Shown: positions 35,483 through 44,468, numbered from the stretch's first letter. The stretch is 64,000 bases of DNA from Geobacter sp. OR-1 (GCF_000813145.1 NZ_BAZF01000014.1:51069-115068), one strand, 5' to 3'. The notes: generated by a model not told the origin, from the letters alone. A program made the numbers and translations.

Positions 35483-37203
35483 CACTCCACAAATGTAACT
35501 CTGTTGATCTCTCTGAGATTAGTCTCACCCCGAAGAACTTTCTCAACAGCAGATTCTCGTAGAAATACGGTCCCAGCCTCCCGAGCTGCTTTTTTCAGAA
35601 CAATCGCTGAAGACTTAGCAACAATCAGCTCGCGTAGCTCATCATTCAGATCGAGCAGTTCTACAATTGCAGAACGACCTCTATAACCGGTGCCATTACA
35701 GTCGTCGCAACCTCGGGCATCAAAAAAAGTCGCGTCACGGCCTCTTTCAGGATCAATACCGGATTCAATCAATACTTCATCACTTATCGTCGTTGGAACC
35801 TTGCATTTTACACATAACCGCCTAACTAGTCTTTGTGCCATTACGCAGTTCAGACATGAAACAAAGTTATAGGGGTCAATCCCCATATGAATGAAACGTC
35901 CCAGCACATCAAAAACGTTGTTAGCGTGCACCGTAGTAAAAACTAGATGCCCTGTAAGAGCAGACTGTACCGCTATCTGAGCCGTCTCTGGATCTCGTAT
36001 TTCTCCAACCATTATCTTATCGGGATCATGCCTTAAAATTGAACGAAGCCCACGGGCAAAAGTAAGTCCCTTTTTTTCGTTAACGGGGATCTGTACAATT
36101 CCCTTCAGTTGGTACTCAACCGGGTCTTCAATTGTAATGATCTTCTCTTCTCCGGTATGAATTTCTGAAAGTGCAGCATAAAGAGTGGTCGTTTTCCCTG
36201 ATCCGGTTGGGCCGGTTACAAGCACCATACCATAAGGTTCTCTTACCATCTTTCGCAATCGCTTGACCTCGCGCATCTCAATCCCGAGAGTATCAAGTGT
36301 AAGCCCCTTCATATCCTGCGCAATGCTTTCCTTATCAAGGATTCGGATTACAGCATCTTCACCGTGAGCACTCGGCATTATCGAAACCCTGAAATCAATC
36401 GACTTGTCATTGATCTTTACTTTGAAACGGCCATCCTGCGGAATGCGTCGTTCAGAGATATCCAGTTCGCTCATTACCTTGAGGCGGGAGATAATTGGAC
36501 CCTGGAAATGCAGATCTATCGGATCGGTAGCTTTGTAGAGGACACCATCAATCCGGTACTTGATAATCACGCCATTCATAGCAGTTTCTATGTGTATGTC
36601 ACTTGCACGCCTGTTTAATGCGTCGAGAATAGTAGAATTTACGAGTTTAATGATCGGGCTGGTATCAGAACTGATTTTTTCAACCGAAAGAACCTCTTCG
36701 CCCTTCTCAGTTTCTGTAACCAGTTGCAGCATGAAGTCTTCTGAGACTTCCTTGAGCACTCGGCTAGTACCCTCACCGCGCTTCAAAACCTGAGAGATTT
36801 GAGGACCACTGGCGACCTTGATGGTTATAGGACGATCAAGAAGGATCTCAAGTTCATCAAGCTTAACTACATCGGTAGGATCTGATATCGCGACAACGAG
36901 AAATTCATCCTCCTGTGCCAAAGGGACAAAATTAAACCGATACATGATATCAGGAGGAAATGAACTTAGAAGTTCTTCATCAATCCTGAATCCCTGCAGG
37001 TCAATAAATTCCATGCCAAACTGCTCGGCAAGAGTTTTAGCCAGAACATCCTCAGAGATAAGCCCGTCTTCAAGACATATCTCCCCGAATCGCTGACCGG
37101 TGCTCTTCAGCTTATCTATGGCGTAACGTAGCTGATCAATGGTTAAATCACCATTTTCAAGCATCAAATCGCCAAGTTTTTTTCGAGTAATCTGTAAAGA
37201 CAT
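35482..37203 (-). CDS. GspE/PilB-type secretion ATPase
   Basis: The 573-residue protein has two N-terminal GspE_N parts (about residues 1-150, LGDLMLENGDLTIDQLRYAI at the start), then the AAA-type motor: Walker [11 protein letters not shown], Asp box and Walker B phrases IKYRIDG, GEDAVIRIL, LRHDPDKIMVGEIRD, His box LTGHLVFTTVHAN, and a zinc tetracysteine (CVKC near 455 and CDDC near 490). It drives pseudopilus assembly from the cytoplasm. It overlaps gspF by one base. Confidence 0.93.
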   Translation of the reverse strand: MSLQITRKKLGDLMLENGDLTIDQLRYAIDKLKSTGQRFGEICLEDGLISEDVLAKTLAEQFGMEFIDLQGFRIDEELLSSFPPDIMYRFNFVPLAQEDEFLVVAISDPTDVVKLDELEILLDRPITIKVASGPQISQVLKRGEGTSRVLKEVSEDFMLQLVTETEKGEEVLSVEKISSDTSPIIKLVNSTILDALNRRASDIHIETAMNGVIIKYRIDGVLYKATDPIDLHFQGPIISRLKVMSELDISERRIPQDGRFKVKINDKSIDFRVSIMPSAHGEDAVIRILDKESIAQDMKGLTLDTLGIEMREVKRLRKMVREPYGMVLVTGPTGSGKTTTLYAALSEIHTGEEKIITIEDPVEYQLKGIVQIPVNEKKGLTFARGLRSILRHDPDKIMVGEIRDPETAQIAVQSALTGHLVFTTVHANNVFDVLGRFIHMGIDPYNFVSCLNCVMAQRLVRRLCVKCKVPTTISDEVLIESGIDPERGRDATFFDARGCDDCNGTGYRGRSAIVELLDLNDELRELIVAKSSAIVLKKAAREAGTVFLRESAVEKVLRGETNLREINRVTFVE

Positions 37204-38414
37204 TATCCGCCTACCGTCCCGGCGATCTTGAAGATCGGCAGATACATGGTCAGAATAATAACACCAATAATAACACCCATTATGATCATAATGGCTGGCT
37301 CAATGGCTGTGGTTAATATATGGAGACGCGCTTCAATCTCCTCCTCCAAATATTCGGAAATGTCCGATAACATCTCTTCCAGAGCCCCGGTGGTTTCACC
37401 CACTCCAATCATGCGCAGTGCTATTGGCGGCATAATTTTTGCCCCTTCAAATGCTGAAGAAAGACTAACACCTTCTTCAACTTTGGCAACAGCATCTAAG
37501 AGACGACGTTCCAAGACGCGATTATTAAGAGTCCCAACTGACATTTTCAGTGATTCCACGATAGGAATGCCGCTGCCGATGACCGTCCCAAGAGTTCTTG
37601 TGAATCCGGTCAGGGAGTATTTAACATGTAGATCACCAAATATCGGCAATTTCACCTTATAACCATCTATAATGTAACGACCGCTGTGTGTTGCTCCCCA
37701 ACGCCTGAACAAAGCAATTCCGAAACCTGAGAGTACGACAATAAACAAGAAATATCTTTTCAACCAGCTGGTAAACGAGATAAGAGCTTGAGTTGGGGCA
37801 GGGAGCTGAGAACCGGCATCTGCGTAAACTTGGCTGAATGAGGGAACGACATAAACTAATAGAAGTAGTATTGCAGCAGATGCGACAGTCAAAAGGATTG
37901 CCGGATACATTAGAGCAGAAATCACTTTTTTCTTTATTGCTTCTGCCTTCTTAATAAATGCTGTGTAACGCTTAATCGTGAGTGGCAGATCGCCGGTACG
38001 TTCTCCAGCACGAACCGATGCTACATAGAGATGAGAAAATGCCCCTGGATGCTTTGCCATTGCATCTGAAAGAGCAGCTCCACCTTTGATTTCTTCTCTG
38101 ACTGTAACAAGGACTTCGATTAGCTTACCTTTACCACCTCTTTCAAGGATAGTATCCAGCACCTGAATAATCGGAAGGCCTGCTTTCATTAGAACAAGCA
38201 GTTCCTGATTAAAGGTCAACAGCTCTTTATTGTCCACCCGACGACGCTTTGCCCCTGTTTCCCAAAGAAACTGAAAGGGCTTCTTTTTCACAGAAAAAAC
38301 AAAAAACCCTTGCTCTTCAAGGGTTTGTTTAAGAACAACCGAGTTGGCCGCCTCAAATTCTTTTTCTATGATGCGCCCGTCAGCCGAACCTATTTTACAG
38401 TAATAGAGCGGCAT
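37203..38414 (-). CDS. GspF/PilC-type platform protein
   Basis: The 403-residue protein has three membrane helices and two T2SSF domains (about residues 70-195 and 270-395) with LLVLMKAGLPIIQVLDTILE in part, YPAILLTVASAAILLLLVY, and the second-domain GIPIVESLKMSVGTLNNRVL. It is the inner-membrane platform on which the ATPase acts. It is the first secretion gene read after the cytochromes, with a 94-base gap that shows nothing notable. Confidence 0.92.
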   Translation of the reverse strand: MPLYYCKIGSADGRIIEKEFEAANSVVLKQTLEEQGFFVFSVKKKPFQFLWETGAKRRRVDNKELLTFNQELLVLMKAGLPIIQVLDTILERGGKGKLIEVLVTVREEIKGGAALSDAMAKHPGAFSHLYVASVRAGERTGDLPLTIKRYTAFIKKAEAIKKKVISALMYPAILLTVASAAILLLLVYVVPSFSQVYADAGSQLPAPTQALISFTSWLKRYFLFIVVLSGFGIALFRRWGATHSGRYIIDGYKVKLPIFGDLHVKYSLTGFTRTLGTVIGSGIPIVESLKMSVGTLNNRVLERRLLDAVAKVEEGVSLSSAFEGAKIMPPIALRMIGVGETTGALEEMLSDISEYLEEEIEARLHILTTAIEPAIMIIMGVIIGVIILTMYLPIFKIAGTVGG

Positions 38415-38508
38415 AGATACTTATCTGTATCACAGTTCATGGTAAAATCAAACCGAAAACACCTTGCGAACAATACGCTTGAGGCCATTATCACAGGGCA
38501 CACGCAAA

Positions 38509-38985
38509 TCACTTATTGTGACATGAAAGACATAGCCTGTTTTTTTCAAATCGAAGATGATAACGGTTTTGAATATAGTCATTGGATTTTATGTGCATGT
38601 CATGGCAGGTAATGGCACATGCTATTGTACCTTCGCTGTCTAACGTGAGCATTTCTCTATTTAAACGAGGAGTCTTCCCAACTCCATGTCCGAAATCCAC
38701 GCCGTGGCACTGTCGACACACTTCATTATAATCAAGAATCAACTTCTTTTTGTAGATCCCAAAAGAAAACAAACTCCACCTGTTCAACCGTTCTTCTGTT
38801 TCGGCATGACACACATGGCAACTTCCTTCAACGCCGTGAGGGGAAACCCTTTTTGTGGCATTCTCAACTCTTGAGTCATTGGAGGCAGCCGATGCGACAG
38901 AAGTAAGCATTAATATGACAAATGCTCCCAATAGTTTCGTGAAAAACCTATTCAAACCGCATGTCTTAATGGGATAAATTATCAT
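38509..38985 (-). CDS. Small multiheme c-type cytochrome, one CX3CH site
   Basis: The 158-residue product has an N-terminal signal (FFTKLLGAFVILMLTSVASA) and haem sites CHVCH, CRQCH, CAITCH and CLSCH. The third is a CX3CH variant. The ATG at 38985 has AGGG upstream and lies 13 bases after the stop of the next cytochrome; an open frame further up to 39114 would run over that gene. Likely a periplasmic electron carrier. Confidence 0.8.
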   Translation of the reverse strand: MIIYPIKTCGLNRFFTKLLGAFVILMLTSVASAASNDSRVENATKRVSPHGVEGSCHVCHAETEERLNRWSLFSFGIYKKKLILDYNEVCRQCHGVDFGHGVGKTPRLNREMLTLDSEGTIACAITCHDMHIKSNDYIQNRYHLRFEKNRLCLSCHNK

Positions 38986-38998
38986 GTCTGATTTCCCT

Positions 38999-40075
38999 TT
39001 AATAGGCCTTTGGATTATGATCAACTCCGTGACAGGAAAGAAAACATTCCCCTCTGAATGTCCCAGCGCCTTTTTCTTTAAACTTAAGAAAACCGCTTGA
39101 GCTTGGAGACACAATGTCAGTATTGAAGCGAATCAAATATCCGTATTCTGGGCTCCCATGAGAGGTGTGACAGGTGTGGCAAGACGTTCCTCCATTACCG
39201 GGCATCCCACTCTTATTCCCTCTTACATGCAGCGAATGAAACTTGAAGCTTTCATCAGAAAGAATACTTGTACGATTGTGACACCTATAACAAAGTGAAT
39301 ATGCAAATGTGCTTTCAAATTCGTTATCTTTAGTCGAATAATTATCGCGTAAAATATACTGATAATTGGAACTATGAGGCCCTGATGGAGCACTCGGGTC
39401 ATCACTTCCATGGCAGTCTCCACATTTTATGACCGAAATATCGTTTACCGTTGCCTTCTTCTCTTTATATGGCTTTATTAGGCTTACAACGGCAAGATTT
39501 TTCCCCTCTCCCTCAACAGGATGAAAAGATGGATTCGAAATAGCAAATTCCACTCGCTTGTTAACATAGCGTCCTGGCAGATTAGCGCTGTCAGAATGAC
39601 ATAAATAGCAAAGCTGATACTCAGCTGTTACATCAGTGAGAATATTGCCTGTCCTTTTCCCTTTAATACCTGCAAACTTGTTAACCGGAGACACTTGATG
39701 AGGGCTGTGGCAATCCACACAATCTGAATGACGGGGAGCTTTATGGTCGGTTTCTGGGAGAATTTCCTTGTTAGAATGAACCGATCTTGACTCCATAATG
39801 GGGTGACGGTAAGGTTTTTTCAATTCCCTTTCAAAATCGGCTAACTCTGTCCCGGATCGAATTAATCCAGATTTCCTTCTTGCCGGACTTCCATGACACG
39901 TTAGACATCCTTCCTGACCACCGCCCGAGCGAAAATCAAACCCAACGTGACAACTCCCACAACCATAAGGGAGCTTCTGACGGTCCAGGTGATATGGGGT
40001 TGAAAGCGTAGCCGCCTGGACGGTCATAACTGATGCAGACATTAACAGCAAAACAATTGATATCAGAGAATGCAT
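38999..40075 (-). CDS. Octaheme-type c-cytochrome
   Basis: The 358-residue protein has a signal peptide (MHSLISIVLLLMSASVMTVQA) and seven CXXCH sites (CGSCH, CLTCH, CVDCH, CYLCH, CGDCH, CYRCH, CHTCH) plus a terminal CFLSCH of CX3CH type. Several motifs are followed by SPH or TSH, as in doubled CXXCH cytochromes. It is probably a periplasmic or outer-surface electron carrier. It is 22 bases downstream of the tetraheme cytochrome on the same strand. Confidence 0.88.
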   Translation of the reverse strand: MHSLISIVLLLMSASVMTVQAATLSTPYHLDRQKLPYGCGSCHVGFDFRSGGGQEGCLTCHGSPARRKSGLIRSGTELADFERELKKPYRHPIMESRSVHSNKEILPETDHKAPRHSDCVDCHSPHQVSPVNKFAGIKGKRTGNILTDVTAEYQLCYLCHSDSANLPGRYVNKRVEFAISNPSFHPVEGEGKNLAVVSLIKPYKEKKATVNDISVIKCGDCHGSDDPSAPSGPHSSNYQYILRDNYSTKDNEFESTFAYSLCYRCHNRTSILSDESFKFHSLHVRGNKSGMPGNGGTSCHTCHTSHGSPEYGYLIRFNTDIVSPSSSGFLKFKEKGAGTFRGECFLSCHGVDHNPKAY

Positions 40076-40097
40076 AAATGAATGTCCTATTCAGTGA

Positions 40098-40904
40098 CTA
40101 AGGCCAAGGAAACGGGTTGGTCGGGATATTATGACAATCCATGCAAACAGAGTCATGATCCAAGGAAGCATTGTTATTGGCACCATATACCCAGAACGGG
40201 GCAATTTTCCTACCTTCGTTTGGAGGGACCTGATAGGTGTCTTCAGTTGACTGGTTCTGATGAGGATTATGACAGGTTGTACACTGCATACGATTTGCAG
40301 TATCAAGTTTGACAATTCTTGGCATTTGATAATTTTGAGTACTTTTCAAAGAATCGTTTTGTATCGCCCTTAAGACAACATCATCGTAAACAAAGGAGAC
40401 TGGATGATGGCCAGATTTTATTTTGGCTGCGTTAAAAAGTGCTATCCCCATAATCCTGTCATTTGCACCCATGTTAATCACGGGGCCATTGAAAATGGCG
40501 CCAAGCGGCACTCCTCCGGCAGTTATCCCGTCATGGCAGCTAAGACATAGCCTTGAAGCTCCGTTTGGTTCACCAAACTGAGCATTGGAAGTTCTTCTAA
40601 TAACAAGAGTTGAGGAAGAATATTTACCGAAAACAACAGAAGAAGGATTGCTCCTATTCCATAAAGTTGTCTGTGGGACAGCCTTGTGCGGTGTATGACA
40701 GAATACACAAATCTCAGTATTTTTATCCTCAATTGTCTGGGGAGGTGCAGCCTTGTAAGTAACATTCTTGTTTAGAGAAGATAAATTATGTTTGTTGCCG
40801 CCCACAACCATATCAGAGATTTTAGGGCCTGCAGCCAAAAGGCTAGTTGCATGTCCAACAATAATGAGAACGGTCAAGAAACATATCTTCCTAAAGCTAT
40901 TCAT
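40098..40904 (-). CDS. Tetraheme c-type cytochrome
   Basis: The 268-residue protein has a signal peptide (ILTVLIIVGHATSLLAA region) and sites CVFCHTPH, CLSCHDG, CTTCHNPH and CMDCH. Extra histidines (SGHHPVSF and the PH after two sites) can serve as distal ligands. The ATG at 40904 lies inside the last codons of the NHL gene; three residues upstream is another possible start. Doubled-CXXCH cytochromes of this size are common in Geobacter envelope clusters. Confidence 0.87.
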   Translation of the reverse strand: MNSFRKICFLTVLIIVGHATSLLAAGPKISDMVVGGNKHNLSSLNKNVTYKAAPPQTIEDKNTEICVFCHTPHKAVPQTTLWNRSNPSSVVFGKYSSSTLVIRRTSNAQFGEPNGASRLCLSCHDGITAGGVPLGAIFNGPVINMGANDRIMGIALFNAAKIKSGHHPVSFVYDDVVLRAIQNDSLKSTQNYQMPRIVKLDTANRMQCTTCHNPHQNQSTEDTYQVPPNEGRKIAPFWVYGANNNASLDHDSVCMDCHNIPTNPFPWP

Positions 40905-41994
40905 ACTTGCCACCCGTCTTCAAATACTTAAATACTTGAACCCGGCGATTAAACGTATCCGCCAAAAATATTCGATCCATCCTATCAATATATATTCCAT
41001 TTGGAAGATAAAACTGGCCTGGACCAGATCCACTGCTCCCAAAGAATAGCAACAGCTGCCCGTCACGATTGAATATCTGGATGTTATCATGATTTGCATC
41101 AACTACATAAATATTACCATCACTGTCAAGGGCAACCCCCTTAGGACGCGAAAAACTGCCGGGAACGTCTCCTGCCTCACCTATTCGTCTTATGAAATTC
41201 CCATCTTTATCATATATCTTTACGGAAAAATTCATTGCATCGGTTACATAAACATTATCAGCTTTGTCAATCGCAACATGCGATGGAGTGTTCAGATCTT
41301 CACCTTTCGAATACTTTGGAAACTCTCCCAAATAATCATCATTAGGTGAAAATTTATGCAATTTATTCGCCAATGCATCCGCCACAAATTTTTCGCCATT
41401 AGAAGATATGGCAATTCCGGCGGGACGTTTAAATCCCTCTAAAGGAGCAATATCCTTAATTAATATCCCCGCAGAATTAAATTTATATACTTTGGCATTG
41501 ATTGAATCCGATACATACAGATTTCGTTCATAGTCAACCGCGACCGCTACAGGACTAGCAAGTTGGACATCGCCGGCAAGTGTAATATAGGAAATATCTC
41601 TTGAGATCAAATCATAGCGGTGAATAGCTCCAGCAAAAGTATCGGCAATATATAGAACATTGTCATCACTGATAGCTACAGATGAAGGAGATATCAACTC
41701 AAGGATTGAACTGCCATCGCCAGTAAACATTTCGGCAATTTTTTGCATTCTGCTTTTATCAGGGATAATTTCTTCAGGCCCTTTTATTTCCCGAAGAAAT
41801 TGGATTTTAGGAGTATCCGGCTTAGAGGGCCAATAGAGATTAACTGACAGATCGCGCATTATCAAAGGATTAACAGTACTACATCCTGCTGCCAAAGCCG
41901 CAAATATCAAGATCAAACAAATAAGAAACAATCTCAATATGCTCTGCACTTCGGATATTAATAACGTTACATTTAGTCTATATTTAGGAAGCAT
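40897..41994 (-). CDS. NHL-repeat beta-propeller lipoprotein
   Basis: The 365-residue protein has a lipoprotein signal ending FAALAAGC and about six NHL blades (VAISDDNVLYIADTFAGAIHRYD in part, VAVDYERNLYVSDSINAKVYKF in part, GVALDSDGNIYVVDANHDN, GIYIDRMDRIFLADTFNRRVQVF read in part). It forms a propeller outside the inner membrane. NHL propellers are repeatedly found beside multiheme cytochromes in Geobacter. A GGAG site precedes the ATG. Confidence 0.88.
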   Translation of the reverse strand: MLPKYRLNVTLLISEVQSILRLFLICLILIFAALAAGCSTVNPLIMRDLSVNLYWPSKPDTPKIQFLREIKGPEEIIPDKSRMQKIAEMFTGDGSSILELISPSSVAISDDNVLYIADTFAGAIHRYDLISRDISYITLAGDVQLASPVAVAVDYERNLYVSDSINAKVYKFNSAGILIKDIAPLEGFKRPAGIAISSNGEKFVADALANKLHKFSPNDDYLGEFPKYSKGEDLNTPSHVAIDKADNVYVTDAMNFSVKIYDKDGNFIRRIGEAGDVPGSFSRPKGVALDSDGNIYVVDANHDNIQIFNRDGQLLLFFGSSGSGPGQFYLPNGIYIDRMDRIFLADTFNRRVQVFKYLKTGGKYE

Positions 41995-42093
41995 AGAATA
42001 TACTCCGGAAGATAGATTTATGAAGCTCAGAAACTCCCGGAAGCTGTATGAACAACAAAGACAAGAACATCAAACAAAAATTCTTATAAAAAA

Positions 42094-42279
42094 TTAGGCA
42101 TTCAACATACCGATAAGCCATATACAAAAAAAGAGGATTAACAATGATCCCCACTTAGCGGCTGATTTATGAACAAATTGTTGTTGGCTTGGAAAAGTCT
42201 TAAAAATAAACCTTATTGTACTGAAAATCCATGCCCAGAAACCGCATATTGCTACAATCGCCCATTGTTCATTAATCAT
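42094..42279 (-). CDS. Small two-helix membrane protein, unknown
   Basis: The 61-residue frame starts at an ATG overlapping the stop of the glycosyltransferase gene by four bases (ATGA). It has two hydrophobic helices (WAIVAICGFWAWIFSTIRFI and WGSLLILFFCIWLIGML) separated by a short basic loop. I know no family for it. Coupled translation suggests it works with the glycosyltransferase, perhaps as a membrane anchor or flippase-like partner, which is inference. Confidence 0.6.
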   Translation of the reverse strand: MINEQWAIVAICGFWAWIFSTIRFIFKTFPSQQQFVHKSAAKWGSLLILFFCIWLIGMLNA

Positions 42280-43007
42280 ATTTTCCCGTTTCCCAATAAA
42301 CGCCTCAGTATTGAGCCAAATTTCAATTTCCAAACCATAATTACCGCTTCTCGCACGATCTTTCGGGACATTTTTGAGGTACCTGCATGGCGATCAATAA
42401 AAATTATAGGTAGTTCGCCAATTCGAAACCCTCTTTCCATACAGCGATAGTTCATTTCAATCTGGAAAGAATAACCGTCGGATTTGACTTCGTCCAACTC
42501 AATTGATTCAATTACCTTTCGCTTGAAGCACTTAAAACCGCTTGTACAATCAGAAATACGCAATCCAGTTATTACGCGGGTATAAACACTCGCAAAATAG
42601 CTGAGCATAAGTCGTCGCAAAGGCCAGTTAACAACACTTATTCCATTCAGATATCTGGAACCTATGACCACATCGTAACTATCAAGCATGGCGAAAAAAC
42701 GAGGAAGTGTGGTTGGATCATGAGAGAAATCAGCGTCCATTTCAACAATACAATCAGCGCCCATTTCCAACGCAAGCTTAAACCCCTGGCGATATGCAGA
42801 ACCAAGACCTAGTTTACCTGATCTGTGAAAAACGGTAACGCGATTGTTAGTTGCAGCAATTTCATCAGCGAGCCGCCCCGTGCCATCTGGAGAATTGTCA
42901 TCAACAATTAATATATCTATATTTTCGCCTTGGGAGAGCACTGATTGAACAAGCTTTGCGAGATTATCACGTTCATTATAAGTCGGGATAACAACAACTG
43001 CTTTCAA
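42276..43007 (-). CDS. Polyprenol-phosphate mannosyltransferase-like GT2 enzyme
   Basis: The 243-residue protein is a family 2 glycosyltransferase of the DPM1 type: VVIPTYNERDNLAKLV, VDDNSPDGTG, GLGSAYRQGFKLALEMGAD, the metal motif MDADFSHDP, and CTSGFKCF. DPM1-like enzymes load mannose or another sugar onto a polyprenyl phosphate for use outside the cytoplasm. It lacks the C-terminal GtrA-type helices of longer forms; the small protein encoded next could supply the membrane part. It overlaps the PPIase gene by four bases. Confidence 0.9.
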   Translation of the reverse strand: MKAVVVIPTYNERDNLAKLVQSVLSQGENIDILIVDDNSPDGTGRLADEIAATNNRVTVFHRSGKLGLGSAYRQGFKLALEMGADCIVEMDADFSHDPTTLPRFFAMLDSYDVVIGSRYLNGISVVNWPLRRLMLSYFASVYTRVITGLRISDCTSGFKCFKRKVIESIELDEVKSDGYSFQIEMNYRCMERGFRIGELPIIFIDRHAGTSKMSRKIVREAVIMVWKLKFGSILRRLLGNGKI

Positions 43008-43996
43008 GAGTTTGAACCTTTGTCTGTTTTATTTACTAATGGGTAAACTATCTTTGCTTTCTTTTTTAGATTTCCCATCCATTCCGTTAAGAAACGCGCT
43101 TTCTCTGAATTTACAAGCATAGGCCTGATTTTGTCCTTCACATCTTCAAATGGCAACTGGCGAGCCGGCTTTTTGTCTGTCAACTTCACCATGTAATACC
43201 CTTTAAGCGACTTGAGAATGCCGCTAATCTCTCCAACTTTCATATTACGGATCTGAGCATCAAAATCCTGGTCATCGGCCTGACCGGCATGAAAATAACC
43301 TAAATCGCCTCCTTTAATTCTTGACAGATCGTCTGAATATTTGGTGGCAAGTTCCTCAAAGCTGGCACCGTTTTTAAATTGCATATAAATGTCATCGGAC
43401 TTTTTCTTAAACTCTTCACGTTGCTCTGGCAAAGAAGACGGTGGGACCTTGATCAGTATTATGCTGGCTCTGAATTCTTCTGGTTTAGAGTATTTCCCCT
43501 TATTTTCTTCATAGTATGAAGCGACCATTTCATCTGTAACCTTAACCTTCTTATTGACCTCAAGTTCCTTCATTCTTTTAGCTATTATATTACGGCTGAC
43601 AAAACGCTCCATAGCCGGTTCACTAAAACCGGCATTTTGGACCGCTTCCCAAAATGCTTCTTTAACCGGAAATTTGGCTGCTAATAAATCAATTTCACGC
43701 TCCAATTCCTTCTTGTCAAGCTTTTGCCCCTTCGCCACACCGTCCTGATACTGTAATTCCGTCTCAATAAGGACTTCCATCCCCTTCTTTTTAATTTCTA
43801 ACTGTTTTTCTTCCGACACCCCGCCATGAAAAGACCTTTCCATAGGAATAATCTTGGAAATCTCTTGATTTAGCTCAGCTTTAGTCAGATCCACTCCGTT
43901 AACCGTCACAACAACTTCAGTACCTTCATTTGCTGAAGAGAATGTCACAGAAAGGCAATAGAAACACGCTATCAACAGTACGGTAATAAGTCTCAT
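43004..43996 (-). CDS. SurA/PrsA-like peptidyl-prolyl isomerase
   Basis: The 330-residue product has a signal peptide, a SurA_N-like helical part (about residues 25-160) and one parvulin domain (about 165-270: EEFRASIILIKVPPSSLPEQ, NGASFEELATKYSDD, GGDLGYF, GEISGILKSLKGYYMVKL in part). It would fold exported proteins in the periplasm. As first gene of a unit leading to the NHL lipoprotein and three cytochromes, it is a plausible chaperone for them. Confidence 0.9.
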   Translation of the reverse strand: MRLITVLLIACFYCLSVTFSSANEGTEVVVTVNGVDLTKAELNQEISKIIPMERSFHGGVSEEKQLEIKKKGMEVLIETELQYQDGVAKGQKLDKKELEREIDLLAAKFPVKEAFWEAVQNAGFSEPAMERFVSRNIIAKRMKELEVNKKVKVTDEMVASYYEENKGKYSKPEEFRASIILIKVPPSSLPEQREEFKKKSDDIYMQFKNGASFEELATKYSDDLSRIKGGDLGYFHAGQADDQDFDAQIRNMKVGEISGILKSLKGYYMVKLTDKKPARQLPFEDVKDKIRPMLVNSEKARFLTEWMGNLKKKAKIVYPLVNKTDKGSNS

Positions 43997-44026
43997 AAAT
44001 CCTCATTTCTAAAAGTATAGGGAAAC

Positions 44027-44054
44027 AATATACGATTTTCGAGGGGCAAGTCAA
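44027..44054 (-). promoter_or_regulatory. Sigma-70 promoter for the PPIase operon
   Basis: On the reverse strand TTGACT (44049-44054) and TATATT (44027-44032) are 16 bases apart, 30 bases before the ATG at 43996. No GEMM/c-di-GMP riboswitch pattern is seen in the leader. Confidence 0.55.
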
Positions 44055-44080
44055 GGAGAAGGGAAACCGCTAGAAGCAGA

Positions 44081-44109
44081 AAAGGCCATGACTTCTGGTC
44101 ATGGCCTTA
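44081..44109 (-). terminator. Terminator after tRNA-Asp
   Basis: Arms AAGGCCATGAC and GTCATGGCCTT around TTCTG, immediately after the CCA end of the tRNA on the reverse strand and running into TTTTC. Confidence 0.85.
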
Positions 44110-44113
44110 TTAA

Positions 44114-44190
44114 TGGCGGGGCAGACGGGGCTCGAACCCGCGACCTCCGGCGTGACAGGCCGGCACTCTAACCGACTGAGCTACTACCCC
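44114..44190 (-). tRNA. tRNA-Asp (GTC)
   Basis: The reverse strand folds as a cloverleaf: acceptor GGGGTAG with CTGCCCC, D-loop AGCTCAGTCGGTTAGAG, anticodon GTC in CCTGTCACG, T-arm GGGTTCGAGCCC, discriminator G and encoded CCA. It is base-for-base the same as the copy at 44557-44633. The 240 bases between it and the next hairpin hold no gene I can support. Confidence 0.95.
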
Positions 44191-44432
44191 AAAAAGGAAA
44201 AACCTTGTTACATTAGTGGCACTGCAAACACTGCATATTGTTATCAAGATTTTTTTGCTGAAAAGAAGAAACAAATCAGAGCTGATGTGCTTATCATACT
44301 CCACCGTAATCAGTCAATTATTAATATTGAAAGTAATTTAAAGATAAGCGGTTACTTTCATATTTAATTAAATCTGATCATGTAATTCAGTAAATGGAAA
44401 CGCATCAAAACAAATACTGTATTTATCCCACG

Positions 44433-44464
44433 AAAATAGGCCAGCAAAAAAGCTGGCCTATTTT
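44433..44464 (-). terminator. Terminator after tRNA-Val
   Basis: Arms AAAATAGGCCAGC and GCTGGCCTATTTT around six A bases; it lies five bases beyond the CCA end of tRNA-Val and separates the Asp-Val pair from the downstream second tRNA-Asp. Confidence 0.9.
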
Positions 44465-44468
44465 GAAT

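Noticed and set aside
43997..44113. GEMM-type cyclic dinucleotide riboswitch before the cytochrome-related operon
   Set aside because: Geobacter often uses such leaders for cytochromes, but the conserved core and tetraloop are absent; the leader after the promoter is only about 25 bases.
44101..44367. Open frame on the plus strand across tRNA-Asp
   Set aside because: It overlaps the tRNA and has no ribosome site; such frames across tRNA genes are a common artefact.
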